A DNA stretch of 64,000 bases from Dendrophyllia cribrosa (GCA_024195265.1 JAJLRJ010000003.1:30964143-31028142), one strand, 5' to 3'. Positions 49,295 to 60,574 are shown, numbered from the stretch's first letter. The notes: generated from the sequence alone by a model not told the origin. Numbers and translations are program-made.

Positions 49295-50720
49295 GTAAAG
49301 CTGTCATAATGCTGCAAAGTATTCTCCGACAGATCCGCCTCCATTTCAAAGTTCATGACTTCGTGATCAGCAGTAAACTCGCCGCTTGGTGGAATGTTCT
49401 GCTTCCTTGTAATTTCCTTGCATAAGAGAAGAGCGCCCCTGTTGTCTTCTATGTGCTTTTTCCACACCTTCACCTTTGCCTCGAGCTGTTGGCCCATTTT
49501 CTTTTGCATTGAGATCATCATGTTTGGCGACATGCAAACACCTAGTCGATTTAAGAGAATCAGATCATCGTATTTGGCTCCACTGTTAAACAGAATGGAA
49601 GAAATTCTATACTGGACCGCTGATGCCGTGTTATTTCTCGTGCGAGCTACAACGGAGCTTACGAGAGCTGCTGAATTTGTTTTTGGGCCAACTAACTTGA
49701 TACAATCGGCCTTGAGGCCGCTTGCTCCCAGTACGCAGTGGTGCCACAGCGGGCAAAATACTCACACTTCTTCGACAAACAGTTTATTTGAAAACGCGGC
49801 CAGCTCGTCCGGCTCTGTCACTTGAAGAATCGTTCCCGCTTTAAAATAGCTTTTGAATTCCTCTGAAATAGCTCTCGCTAAGGAGAGTTTTAGTTCTTTT
49901 AATTCGTCGACCTTGAAAATTAGATTGCAAGCTGCCTTCCAATTTTTAGAAGCCAGGTGTTTCAGGAGATTCTTAATAGTCAAGTCCGAAGGTGCACGAA
50001 CTGTCACTTTACCGTTGCCGCTCAAAACAACAACCTTCACTTGCAGTTCGTTCCCAGTTGGCAGATCGTCAATATTCAACCTTGACAAGAAATCGTCTTC
50101 GGAAAAAATTATCGCATCACAGGTTTCCCCAGACTTTGCGTTGCCAACGTCAGAATTTTCTTTGCCAAAGCTGAGGGACTTTCTGGATGTTGGAACAACG
50201 TTCTCGGGGGATTTTACGCGCTGGGCCTTCGCGCTTGGAGATTTGACGTTTTGTTGATCTGGGGTCCGCTCTCCGAATAATCTTTTGCTTGGTTCTTTAC
50301 CTTTTTCTGGATTATTCGTGGCGATTCCTTTCAGCAAGGAATGAAGATTCCCAAAGTTTCGTATTTTTCTGCCACAGGGATTACAAACTCGGTCAGAATA
50401 TTTCTCGCTGCGTACAAGAGGAATTCCTGCACCTTTTAAAATGTCCGCTAGCACTACACCACGGCTATCTTTTCGGAAGATAAATGTCCCTGGTTTTGGG
50501 AAATTCCAAATTTCGTCTTGAATTCACACAGACAAACCCGGCACTTCTCAGAGGACATAGTTTTCCCGACAGCGAAACATTCGCGCCTTTTACTACCTTT
50601 GTTGGCGGGCTTGTCAAAATTGATTTACCGGAAGTTAATTATGATTGGTTATGAGAGTGACAGTTGATGCCCCATGGGAGCAAAATCGATTAGCGGCTCG
50701 TTTAGGGCGTTTCGCAGACT

Positions 50721-50851
50721 GTCTGGGCATAGCAGCAGGCGTTTCCTTTCGCGCCCCACCCCCCCTTTCTCATTTGTTTGCTCCTTTTCGCGCCCAAGCT
50801 TTCACGCGCCCTACGCGCTTTGCGAAAAGGAAACGACTGCTACGCAGGCTA
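50721..50851 (-). repeat. Right terminal inverted repeat of the helicase transposon
   Basis: 131 bp, near-identical reverse complement of 40245-40364 with an extra 16-bp segment. Followed by the right 9-bp duplication AGGTGGAAA (50852-50860). Confidence 0.9.
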
Positions 50852-50860
50852 AGGTGGAAA

Positions 50861-52810
50861 GCAGAGGTCTAGAAAACTCTCATATATAATGTCTGTTAAA
50901 AGTCTCGGGCTTGCAGAGTCTCGAATTTACTATTCGCTATATTGAATTTTGCAACATAGAGCAAATGTTTTACTGTTTTATGTTGTCTTACTTTACTTTG
51001 CAGGCGTCCTTTATCAAGTCCCGCTTTATCTCCAATCCCTCACAAGGTAAAGTAATGTAGCTTTCGCGGTTCAATTCAGATACTTGTTTTAGGGATAGTT
51101 AAGGGCGAGGGTAACCCACGAGGTTCTGAGAGAAATAAAAAAGGCCCTGTTTAACCACCGCGCCACTCATGTGTCGAATCTAAACTAAAATTCGACTTCA
51201 GATTTCAGTGTCAATTTAATATAAGAGTTTATTTAAAATAATTATGGATTTAGTATATTAAAGACTCTGTCTACTACAATGCATTACGCGCATTGATAAA
51301 GCAAAGCTTTCATTTATGATGTTTTGATCACTTGAACGACGGCCTGTAGGAGGACAGTAAATCTCACGCGACAAGCCTGTCCGACACTGATTTACTGAAA
51401 GCGGCACGAAAAGCTTTTACCAATTCCTATCACTGAGATAATGAAAACGTATGGCAACATTATTGTGGTTATATGTAACTCGCTGCGAGCGAATACCTGA
51501 AGAATATCCCGCTTGCCAGTTGCAGTGCATAAGTTCAGTAAGTGATCGCGCATTGAATTAAATTATAAGCAGATTCTTTCTTCAAGTCGACTTAACTGAG
51601 ATCGTGTTCGCTATGAGAGTGATTTACTAATTTTCTTTAATGCTCACTGCAGGGTGAAGTGTTTTAATAATTTTTTGATACTGATATTAGTAGCAAGGCA
51701 AAACGTTTCAGTGGCCGGCCAATCTGTACGTGACCACAGAATTCAACAAACCCGCGGGTGGCAAACATGCGGCTTTTCAAACCGTCAACGGAAAATAAAA
51801 TCATTTCTTCTCTCTTTTGCACGTCTTTTGAAGAGTACTATTAGGTAGTTTCGAAATATCTATGCTATGAAATATCTGTTGAAAAAGATTATACCTTTTA
51901 CCTTACGAACAAAATTATTGTATTTCATTGGCAGCCAAAGGGTGCGATTTCATCCTTTTTTCACAATGAGTATTCAAAACATAAACAAACGACAGAGTCT
52001 TTAAGCCCCGTTGACAACTTGCTCGTGTAAATGGGGCTTTAGGTTCGGTGCATGAGAAGATCGCCGTATGAATTGTGTGCATCACATTGCATGAGGTTGC
52101 GCGGCGTTTGAACTGGGCTTAATATGGCCGACCGTTAAAATAAAAAATGCAAGCTCATTACAACGCACAGCGAAAGCACAAATGATTTGATGTTTGATTT
52201 TAGGACCGATAACGCGCGAATCGCTATAGGGCTTGCTTTTTTAAAAAATGGAAACCCTTCCAAGGTTAGCTACTTTGGGTTTTTAACTGTCAAGGAAACT
52301 CTATTGTTCTCTTGCGATATCCAAGAATTTGACGATAAAACCTCTCGGGCAGAATCGGTCACATTTATCAAATTTGTTTTCCCCGCGGACAATGTGAATA
52401 AGTGAGGTTGTCCTTGGCATTATAGTCCATTTCGCAAAATACCGTGTATAAAGAATAGCTAAGAATGAGCACTTTTACATATGTTTGTCACTGCACAACA
52501 TGTGATTAGCTGCGGCAAATAGCAAAGGAAATCTTGGATCGAGAGTAGCGAGTTCAATACCTGTTCTTGATTTCCAGAGCCGGTGATCAACTCGCGATAA
52601 TTCCAGTGCTTTTCCACTTTAATATTGAGAACCGCTTTAATATGTAGAAAAATTTTTGATGCATGTGATCGCAAAATAAATACTTATATTTCTTTTTTTT
52701 TCCTTTTTAGCTAAAAATGGAGCGCGCTTGGATCTATTTTGTCATTCTTTATTGTGTTTGTTTTTGTGGTTATTGCGTTTTCTTGTACTGTTTTGCGTTT
52801 TTTTTTTTAG
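50861..52810. other. Mostly non-coding stretch
   Basis: AT-rich with scattered tRNA-A-box-like remnants (for example the reverse complement of 51150-51190). A 72-codon frame at 52187-52405 has no recognisable feature. Confidence 0.4.
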
Positions 52811-52990
52811 GTGCGCAACTTGGAGTGGCAGCTGGAGGCTGTCACTCAGGCGCGGGACCATGCCGAGCGTGGATGGTTCCGCGCTGAGAGGTGGCTTCGC
52901 TTGCTGGAGTGGCTCCAGAATATGGGTCCATTCCAGCAAGCGGAAGAGGAGGAGGAGGAAGACAAAGGGTTCAATTCTGTACAGGAGTAA
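52811..52990 (+). CDS. Isolated coiled-coil terminal exon
   Basis: A run of T ending in TAG (acceptor) precedes an open frame of 59 codons plus stop: VRNLEWQLEAVTQARDHAER, GWFRAERWLRLLEWLQNM, then an acidic stretch QQAEEEEEEDKG. GC-rich codons stand out from the AT-rich surroundings. It looks like a short amphipathic coiled coil. Upstream exons were not found and the function is unknown. A short-exon remnant of a repeated gene family is the alternative. Confidence 0.4.
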   Translation: MRNLEWQLEAVTQARDHAERGWFRAERWLRLLEWLQNMGPFQQAEEEEEEDKGFNSVQE

Positions 52991-53422
52991 TTCTATGCAG
53001 AATTGAACATCTCTTCGTCTTCTTCCTTCCTTCCTTCCTTCCTCCCTTCCTTATTTATTTCTCTATTGTTTATGGATTATTTATTTATTTATTTGTGTTG
53101 TTGCACTAATTCAATCTCTTGCTAAATCATTTGCTTTTTCGTTCTTTTTCCTTCCTGTCTTTTCTTTGTATGTTTTTTTTTCTAAGAAAGTCCAGCTGCC
53201 ACTTCAAGTCACTGCGTTGCCTGTCCCCTTTTATACAAATCATTTTTGTTCCAAGTTCGTGAAATGTCAAAGAGTTTGGTTAAAATAAAAATAAAATAAT
53301 ATGATAAAAAAAAGGAAAAAATGAATTAAAAAATTTAAGAAAAGTAAAGAAATACGTTTTTGGATACGATTTGAGTCATAAAAACAAACAAACAAAAAAT
53401 GCTGACAAAAACAATAATTCCA

Positions 53423-53802
53423 TCATGCTGACCTTGCCAAGCCAGGACAAGAAACCTCCTCCTTAAAACTAAACTGAGAAAGAACGAATTAGATGAAAGT
53501 TCTACTCCATGCGGGAAGAAAAAAAAACCGTTGAATTGTGGAGCAACAAACATCATAAGAGGAATGGACACTTCAAGACAGAAGACAAGACAGCAGTTCT
53601 AAGCTGTGTTATATTATTGATGAAGAAGCTGTCGAAGATCATGCTGACCTGGCAAAGCCAAGCCAAGCCAGGACAGGAAACCTCCTCCTTAAAACTGAGA
53701 AAGAACGAATTAGATAAAAGTTCTACTTTAAAGGACTCCATGGAAGAAGAGAACCCGTTGAATTGTGGAGCAACAACCATTATAGGAGGAACGGACACTT
53801 CA
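53423..53802. repeat. Duplicated segment (two diverged copies of about 155-165 bp)
   Basis: 53423-53578 and 53637-53802 share AGAAAGAACGAATTAGAT, GAAACCTCCTCCTTAAAACT and TTGAATTGTGGAGCAACAA in the same order, separated by 58 bp. The frame at 53509-53886 is a product of the repeat and lacks coding features. Confidence 0.75.
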
Positions 53803-55386
53803 AGTTATTTTTTATCGTTCACTGTTTACGACATTCGTCCTGATGTATATATTTTTTTTATTTTCAAAGTCCAAATTAAACTTTAATCAATAATGTTTCT
53901 TCGAAATTCATAATGCTCAACATTGTAAATAACTCAGTTTCTTCTCACTTTTTCAACGGTCATTGTTTGTAAATATTTGTAAATCCTTTTTTTGTCAGTT
54001 TCTTATCACCACCATGTTTAACACTGTATATATATCTGAATTTTTGCCTTTCTTGTTACTTGTTCTAGTTTCATTCCTTTTGTATATTAAATTATTTTTG
54101 TCTTACTTTTTCTTTGGTTTCTTATCGTTATGCAAGCCTGTTGGTATATATAACAGGGTCAACCGAAACCTTCATCAGCGGGGACCTTACACGACTAATC
54201 AAAAGCAGATTATTTCAAGTCTGACTTCAACAGTTCAGAATAACTTTTAAGAAATGATTGACCTTCGATATGCTTAAGCGAGCGCGCAACGAGCACTTTA
54301 AAAAAATCGCATCTTTTTCTTTCCATGTAATTCAGTTACAAGTCAGGGCGTAATGCACAAACAACATTTCTTTGCCATGAATAGCTTCTTATCTAGCTTT
54401 ATCTCCATGTTTCCGTGCTGGAGTTGTCACGTTTGTTACTATTAAATCATACGGTTTGTAAAATCATTTGTGTTTTTACAATTTCCAGCTAAGTAGGGAA
54501 AAGAGATTGAATAAGATGTGCACGATCCGCGCGAGAGAACTCGTAGGAATTACCGAGACAGTTCCGAGCGAAATATGTTTTGCCCCTGACATTCCACGCG
54601 AGTTCTGCCATGGTTTACTCGGATTACCCCACTCAACGACATTACCGATTACCACTCAGCTAAACCACTGCGCCACCGCGCTGAAACTACTCGAATGTTG
54701 TCACCTTAAGCATAAATAAAAAAGGAAGAAAAATAAATCGGAAGTAGCTCCACTAGATTAGAATATTCGGCCGATTGCAAACCGATTGCTGCCGATTGCG
54801 CCAGAGAGTCAATGGTTAATTGCAACTGGTACGATATTTCATGGCTCCGATTCGCTCCTTATGATTAGCCTTTTATTAGCGGCTCTACTTGCTCCACTCT
54901 TTTAGCTCCGGTTATTATCTTCCTTTATGTTTCACAAAACATTTTGACCATCGGGAGTCGCTTGCCGTAGAATTTTTTAGTCCGCGGATTAAGGAAACCA
55001 CATCGCGCAGAATGCGCTTTTATCCACAGGGAATACCTTCTGCTTGTCAACACGCAGGGGGCGGAGCAAAAATACAATGGGCCCGCGAGGCACTGTTTAA
55101 GCTTTTGTCTTGTAATTTCACACATTTAAGTACTAATAGTAGTTTGAGCGGTCTTCTGATTTTTTTCTTGCGAACCTCGAGATTTAAGATGCATTTAGTT
55201 TAGCCCATCTCAAATATCGAAATCTTTAATACAAATGTCTTCAGTACAGTTTGTCGAAATTCGCTACCGAGAAAAGAAACCAACAGCGGCTCGGCACACG
55301 TCTAAAAGTGATGCGTGTAAAAGAAATACATGAAAAGTGTAAGCCTTGTTTTTATCTTAAATGTTTAGTCAGAACTCTAACAAGAC
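53803..55386. other. Non-coding stretch
   Basis: AT-rich. A tRNA A-box-like string (TGGCGCAGTGGTTTAGC on the minus strand near 54680-54664) lacks a matching B box. No gene seen. Confidence 0.4.
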
Positions 55387-55392
55387 TACAAT

Positions 55393-55865
55393 CCGGGCGT
55401 AGTCAATCGAACGTTAGGTTATCGAACTCAATCGAACCTAATCGAACTAAATGGATTGAGTTCGATTGTGTTCAGCAATCGAACGCAATCGAATGGCAAA
55501 CTTTCTGCTAGTTCGATTTCCGAACCAATCAAACAGGATCGAACTCAATCCGGTGGATTGGAATCGATTTAATTCGAAATTAAAAAAAAATCGAACATCG
55601 ACCTAATCGAACACAATTCAACTTAATCTACCGCATTGAACTCGATTGTGTTCGATTTTCGAACTCAATCGAACAAAATCCATGTGTTCAACAGAGGTTT
55701 TATCTTACAAATCAAGAGTTCAGAAATCGAATGTTCGATTCCCATATTTTTTATGTGAGTTCGATTGCGTTCGATTGCCGAACACAATCGAACTCAATCC
55801 ATGGATTGAGTTTGATTGAGTTCGATTGAAATTCAGTTCGATTGCGTTTGATTGACTATGCCGGG
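55393..55865. mobile_element. Foldback element made of AATCGAAC words, with 6-bp duplication
   Basis: TACAAT flanks both sides (55387-55392 and 55866-55871). The ends CCGGGCGTAGTCAATCGAAC and (reverse complement) CCCGGCATAGTCAATCAAAC form inverted repeats. The interior is built of many direct and inverted copies of ATTGAGTTCGATT/AATCGAACTCAAT, so most of the 473 bp can self-pair. No ORF; the frames here are repeat artefacts. Confidence 0.75.
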
Positions 55866-56398
55866 TACAATGAAATGTTTTATGTGCATGAAAGTCAGTT
55901 TGCACTTCACTTCACTACCTTCCCTTAGTACTGTTATTATGTAAACAATGCTGCTATCAATAACAGCTCAGTTGTGATTTGAGTTTAAAAGGATGGGTCT
56001 TGTTAGATAACGTGCAGAACTTTTAGGAGCGTTTCGTTTAACTTCGCTCAGCTGCTAGTTTTAATCTAATGTTTAATAAGAAAAGCGAATTTGTCCCACT
56101 GATGAAATGTATAATAATATAGAAATTGATAAACTTTTACCATATAGAAATATAATATACAGAAATTGATAAACTTTTTGCTTTTTTTGCATTTTCTTTC
56201 CATCAAGAACCGATACGGGCTTTGCGATCTTCATCTCAAGTGACATCGTGAGACCAACGATTATACTCTTTATTATAAAAAAAGAAAAACAATGTGTGAT
56301 TGAGGCAGAGTTTTTAGCTGCCCATGCGACAGAAATAGCGTTCTAGATTACGGTATAAAAACATACACATGAATAGTAAACAATGGCTCTGAAACTAA

Positions 56399-56402
<4 letters not shown>

Positions 56403-56436
<34 letters not shown>
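56403..56436. repeat. (TA)n microsatellite
   Basis: About 17 TA units in non-coding sequence. Confidence 0.9.
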
Positions 56437-56438
<2 letters not shown>

Positions 56439-56596
56439 GTATGAATTTAGTCAACATTAAGTTGTTTGTTTCTTTTGTTCGTAAGTAGGTGGAGTTCGCG
56501 CGTCGGTGTAGGTTCTTTGTTACCCTAATGAACGCTTGCGTCTTTTGTTAATAAGTCTCTTTCATCTGACTGGTCGATTTATTTTAATGGGATCAA

Positions 56597-56604
56597 TATA
56601 AATA
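56597..56604 (+). promoter_or_regulatory. Candidate TATA box
   Basis: TATAAATA lies about 95 bp upstream of the ATG at 56694, with a purine-rich presumed leader between. Plausible core promoter for the exon that follows. Confidence 0.4.
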
Positions 56605-56693
56605 GCTCTTCAATCATTTTTCAATCACCGCTTACGAGCAACAACAATCAGAAAGAGAGAGAGACATAGAAGATTAGTTATTTAGCGTAAATT

Positions 56694-56951
56694 ATGGATC
56701 CGTTCGAATTTGTTGAGGAAGAGTATCAGCCGAATCCTTCTACCGTGGACTTCTCACAGTTGTTCATAGACGACCTTTTTGGCTCTGACTCGGACAGCGA
56801 ATTCGATGGTTTCACAAGGGAAGAGGTCTACCTTGCTCCTCATAGCCGTGTTCGAGCTTTTCACATAAGAGACCAGACAGTGAAAGGCGAAAAGGAGAAC
56901 GTACCTCCACCAAATCAAGGAAGAAAAAGGAAGCGCGAACCCTTCCGGTAA
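56694..56951 (+). CDS. Possible first exon of an unknown acidic protein
   Basis: The frame starts MDPFEFVEEEYQPN, contains GSDSDSEFDGFTREEV and ends in a basic nuclear-localisation-like cluster (GRKRKREPF), followed by a GTAAGA donor at 56952. The D/E-rich start with a 'F-x-G-F-T-x-E-(D/E)-V' motif resembles N-termini of transposon-derived proteins (piggyBac-like), but this is a weak impression. No second exon is visible before the opposing gene at 57263, so it may be an orphan. Confidence 0.4.
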   Translation: MDPFEFVEEEYQPNPSTVDFSQLFIDDLFGSDSDSEFDGFTREEVYLAPHSRVRAFHIRDQTVKGEKENVPPPNQGRKRKREPFR

Positions 56952-57262
56952 GAAAATTCTACTATTTATTGAACTATTGTGGTTCTCCATATCATCAAAT
57001 CCCTTTAGCTACACTCCATTTTTATAAGAACATCTAGTTTTCGAGCTCAGGCTAAGCCAAAACCGAATCTTAAGTTCTTAAGGGACTGTGCAATAATTAT
57101 CTGGAGGGGGGGTTCTAAAATTAGCAAAGTAGGCCTTAAAATAAAGTTGCACCCCCCCCTGAATTAAAGTTAAAATAACTTCTTGTCCACCCCCGTCTAG
57201 AGGGGAGATTACTTTCAACCCCCCTCCCCAACCTCCGATCCTCCCTACATCCCTCTTTACCT

Positions 57263-58632
57263 TTACACTACTTCTGGTATGTCTGCATCATCAATAAATA
57301 AAACTTGGAAGCTGCGCTCCACATAATTGTTGCCTGATGAACCACCTTCATACTCGGTTGACTCCTCCTCAGAATCACTTGAGGTATCATCATGAGAACT
57401 GGAGGGCATGTTTTCATCATCATCTTCGATGTCTTCATCAAATGTTCTTGCTACAGAACCAACTGCATGCTTAAGTATTCGCTCAACTAATTGTGCCTTG
57501 TTTCCAGATACCATTAGACCTTCTTGCCTTAGATAGAGCCGAAGTTGCTTGTTAGTCAGTCTTTCAACATCGTCTCTGCTCTCCCAACAAATATCTTCTG
57601 GAATGGTGTTTCTTTCAAGATTTCTTTTGTCTGCTTTTAGAGCCAAGAATTCAAGGTGCTGAAGATATCTTCTGCAAGAACTTTCGTCGATGTTAAGCTT
57701 TAAGCATGCTTGCCATATGGCCTGGTTATCAGAAGAGGTCACTTTCTTTTCAACAAACATCTTCTTCACTTGTACACTAGGAAGGATACTGTCAACCTCA
57801 CTTGGAGCCAGACGAGGTTCATCAACTGGGAGATACTTTCCTGGCGAGGACGGATCAAGGGCTGGCAATGGAGATCGTGTAATGGGAATGCCACCTGTCC
57901 AACCTTCTTCCTCGCATTCATCGCAGGATGGGTCACATGAAAACTTCAAGTACTCAAGGTAGTATTGTCCTTGCTTCACATGGGCATCTTTCATCTTTTG
58001 AAGCTTTGAAAAAACTCCGTTCCCACATATTTTGTGTCGTTGCTGTGGAGAAGCCTTCCTCCATTTAAGGTACTCCGAGAGATGAAGCAGGATGTGACTT
58101 TCCGGATGGTAGCTGGCAAGGGAGATCAGGAAGTCATTCTTTCCAGGACCTGATTCGTCATGAATGCGCTGTGCAATTTGGTTGGCCATTGACCAAGTAT
58201 TTGCTTCCTCCCAGGCAATGCAGTGTTGTTCTATGTCTTTCAAGCACATTCTTTCCAATTCTGCAGTAGGAAGCCCATGAAAAGGGTCATTGGGTGGGGC
58301 GACCGGACTTCCTGTCGTAAGAGCTTCTCCAATTGCAGCATTAGTGCGTTCTGCCTCGTTCTGCGCCGAGTCATGCGGCGCCCTATGCAAACGAATACGA
58401 TGGTCTGATTCAAGCAGAAGGCACACCAGAAGGAACAAGTCCTGGACTTCTATATTATGGACACCTGCTCCAGGACCTTTGTCTGTCAATTCTAAGACAT
58501 TGGGGTATGGTACAGGTCGCTCTGGGAAACGTCTCATTATATCATAAAGCTTCTTACAAGATTTGTCGGTGCCTTTGATGTCCTCAGGAACACGGCATGT
58601 CTCCAGTTTCTTTTTGAGATCTTCTACTTGTT
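57263..58632 (-). pseudogene. DDE-like/SAP protein gene, 3' part (downstream of the LINE insertion)
   Basis: The minus-strand frame continues the gene at 62432-63789 after the LINE is removed: codons run on in phase from QQVE into DLKKKLETCRVPED. Blocks: VPYPNVLELTDKGPGAGVHN (candidate second catalytic Asp), HDSAQNEAERTNAAIGEAL (candidate catalytic Glu), a Cys cluster CDPSCDECEEEG, and near the end a SAP DNA-binding motif (LTNKQLRLYLRQEGLMVSGN, then KAQLVERIL), followed by an acidic Ser-rich tail. The stop is at 57263. I read D...D...E spacing as an RNase H-fold transposase, a repeated cnidarian family without a name that I know. The coding sequence is undamaged apart from the LINE. Confidence 0.6.
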
Positions 58633-59011
58633 TTTGTTTTTGTTTTTTTTATTATTTTTTTTTTTATTGGACAATACACTCAATACTTACAATACAGTAC
58701 ATTACACTGGTCTACATACAATACAAGATAAAATATAACTACACATAAAACCTACAAGCACTATCTACATTAAATTACAAAGACGTACTAACACAACTGT
58801 ACAAACATTTACAATACACTACTTAATTAGTTACATTACTTACAAACATTGGCATAAAATGTTGCTTTACACTATGTACAATTATATTTTTTCATTATTA
58901 ATTATTATTATTATTTCCATAGAAACTACCTTTTACATATATTGTTTTACATGGAAACATTATTTACAAAGAATTACATAAAAAAAATATATGATGAACA
59001 AAACACAAGGA

Positions 59012-60574
59012 TTATAATAGGCGTGCCCATGTAGAATTAAATTTTTCGAGGGATTTATTCTGAAATGATATTTCTCTTATTATAATTATGTCATTTTTCA
59101 ACTGTAATAAAAAGCTGTCAAAGTCCAAAAAGCCGTTGCACATGCTGGTAGCGAAAATATGATATTTTGCAATAAGAAGAGCATAGTTGAGTAGATAGTT
59201 ATATGGTGTGTTTTGATGCCAGCCATACAAAATTATATATTCATTTAAATTTACATTTTGGTTAAATTTCTGGTACCACCATTTAACAAAAGAATCCCAA
59301 AATGTGTTGGATTTGATGCAATTGGATAACATGTGAGTGGTTGTTTGTTTTTCACAGTTGCAAAGCGGGCAGGTGTCGTTATCAGCTTTTCCGGCGTGAA
59401 ACAGATTAATTTGGTTTGGAAGGACGTTATGAATTATTTTATATTGGAAAGCAATCAACTTTGTCTGTTTAGTAACTGTGAATGGAAGCAAGTATACTTT
59501 ATGAATGTTGTCCTTAGTAAATCCACAATTTAAAATCCTGTTCTCACAAGTTGGAGGCACAGTTATCTTATTAAGAAAAAAAGAGTAAGCAGCGCGGGTG
59601 GTAAGTGTGGTTTGGATGGGGCTTAAAGTCACTGCGGCATCTGCATTGCATAATGAAATGTTTGTTATTATTTTCCGTTTTGAGTGGATGGCTTTGATTA
59701 CGCCATAATACGTAGTAAAAGGTGTGGTTAAATTAAATTTTTCGTTTAGTTCAACCAAAGAAAGGAAATTGTGATTTTCATTTAATAGATCGTTGATATG
59801 AATAATACCTTTTTTGAACCACGAGTTGTAGAAAATGGGTTTCCCATCAATTTTTATATTTTTATTGTTCCAGATTATTTCCGCGTCTTTTGAAATATGT
59901 TCATTTAGTATCGTTGGTTCATTAAAATCTTGCCAGTACTTGAGAATGGTAGCGTAGAACTCTGGAAGGTTGTCCAATTGAAGTGACTTGAAATCGAAAT
60001 GACAGTCAGTTAAAAAAGATATTCCACCATATTGCCTTGTACAAAATTCTGGGATCATTTTCCATGAAGCTTCATTATGCGTCTTTAACCGCTCAATCCA
60101 AGACAACTTGAGCGCTTTTTCCATAATTTCGAAGTCAATCATTTTAAGCCCACCTTGCTGTCTCTCTTTGATAATCGTTGTTTTTTTTATCTTTGCTCGT
60201 TTATCTTCCCAAATAAAATTAAAAGTCAACTTATTAATTTCTTTAACAAAATGTTCAGGTATCGTAAGAACAGAGGTGTTATATATTAATTTCGATAAAC
60301 CCAAAGTTTTAACAATATTTATCCTTCCAAGTAAAGTGAGTTTTCTTCTTTTCCAGCAGTTTAACGTTTTTTCTAGGCTAAGGATTTTCTCCTTAAAATT
60401 TAGTTTATTAGCATTTTCAATGTCATATGAGAAGTGTACACCAAGGGCGCAGATAGGTTCTTTCGGCCACTTAAAATTAAACGGGGTTTCCTTTTTATCT
60501 CTCCAGCTTCCTAGCCACATTGCTTCAGTTTTACTGGTGTTAATTTCCAGCCCTGAGACTAATTTAAAAGTCAT
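59012..60574 (-). CDS. LINE ORF2 second part: RT thumb and C-terminal zinc motif
   Basis: Continues from the previous frame (FKLVSGLEINTSKTEAMWLG, the region after the YADD motif). Near the C-terminus it contains CPLCNCEKQTTTHMLSNC, a C-x2-C-x8-H-x4-C zf-RVT-like motif typical of L1/Tx1-clade proteins. It overlaps the previous frame by 11 bases, so a single 1-base indel separates the two. A 3' untranslated stretch of about 380 bp follows. Confidence 0.88.
   Translation of the reverse strand: MTFKLVSGLEINTSKTEAMWLGSWRDKKETPFNFKWPKEPICALGVHFSYDIENANKLNFKEKILSLEKTLNCWKRRKLTLLGRINIVKTLGLSKLIYNTSVLTIPEHFVKEINKLTFNFIWEDKRAKIKKTTIIKERQQGGLKMIDFEIMEKALKLSWIERLKTHNEASWKMIPEFCTRQYGGISFLTDCHFDFKSLQLDNLPEFYATILKYWQDFNEPTILNEHISKDAEIIWNNKNIKIDGKPIFYNSWFKKGIIHINDLLNENHNFLSLVELNEKFNLTTPFTTYYGVIKAIHSKRKIITNISLCNADAAVTLSPIQTTLTTRAAYSFFLNKITVPPTCENRILNCGFTKDNIHKVYLLPFTVTKQTKLIAFQYKIIHNVLPNQINLFHAGKADNDTCPLCNCEKQTTTHMLSNCIKSNTFWDSFVKWWYQKFNQNVNLNEYIILYGWHQNTPYNYLLNYALLIAKYHIFATSMCNGFLDFDSFLLQLKNDIIIIREISFQNKSLEKFNSTWARLL

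Larger units (their letters stand above)
43860..50558 (-). pseudogene. ZAD-like zinc finger/DUF6589-like putative transposase, seven exons, recently broken
   Basis: Exons 50558-49147, 48670-48334, 47659-47390, 47175-46974, 46744-46516 and 44592-43860 join with matching GT-AG phases; counting a possible split of the long first exon gives seven. The N-terminus has Cys pairs CRVCLCEF and VCNPCGRKIRN, a ZAD-like DNA-binding or dimerisation finger. Core blocks: LVGDNIDHEIHARVQSQ, HWTHQYAILDKV, LLPDKDVQANLLQCWAIL, VPLHGDQLFEERARN, TTRASMNRTGKTNAAKG, CRFDGCENTYAYHSGRVRHE (a second zinc-binding motif) and DAIKDGDGKMLFNLYKVALL. These match the DUF6589-like proteins repeated in corals. Damage in the first exon: a frameshift near 50500, a TGA at 49762-49764 (after LFVEEV) and a perfect 16-bp tandem duplication at 49263-49294. 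Later exons are clean. Acidic residues in GDNID, HGDQ/EE and the last exon are candidates for a DDE site (inference). Confidence 0.75.
40245..50851. mobile_element. Helicase-bearing DNA transposon (AcademH-like), 10.6 kb, with 9-bp TSD
   Basis: Termini TAGCTTGCGTAGCAGTCG / CGACTGCTACGCAGGCTA are the ends of long inverted repeats (40245-40364 and 50721-50851). These differ by only a couple of substitutions, homopolymer length and a 16-bp indel. Each repeat is itself a foldback. A 9-bp direct repeat AGGTGGAAA flanks the unit. Inside are two convergent genes, each starting just inside an inverted repeat: a RecQ-like helicase (plus) and a ZAD/DUF6589-like protein (minus), the likely transposase. 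The architecture and 9-bp duplication fit what I remember of AcademH transposons. The 1.1 kb between the gene tails holds a MITE with the same ends. The near-identical repeats imply a young insertion, but the transposase gene is already broken. Confidence 0.85.

Noticed and set aside
49394..49825. 143-codon plus-strand ORF
   Set aside because: Antisense to the transposase first exon.
54603..54690. tRNA gene on the minus strand
   Set aside because: An A-box-like string is present but no B box and no cloverleaf.
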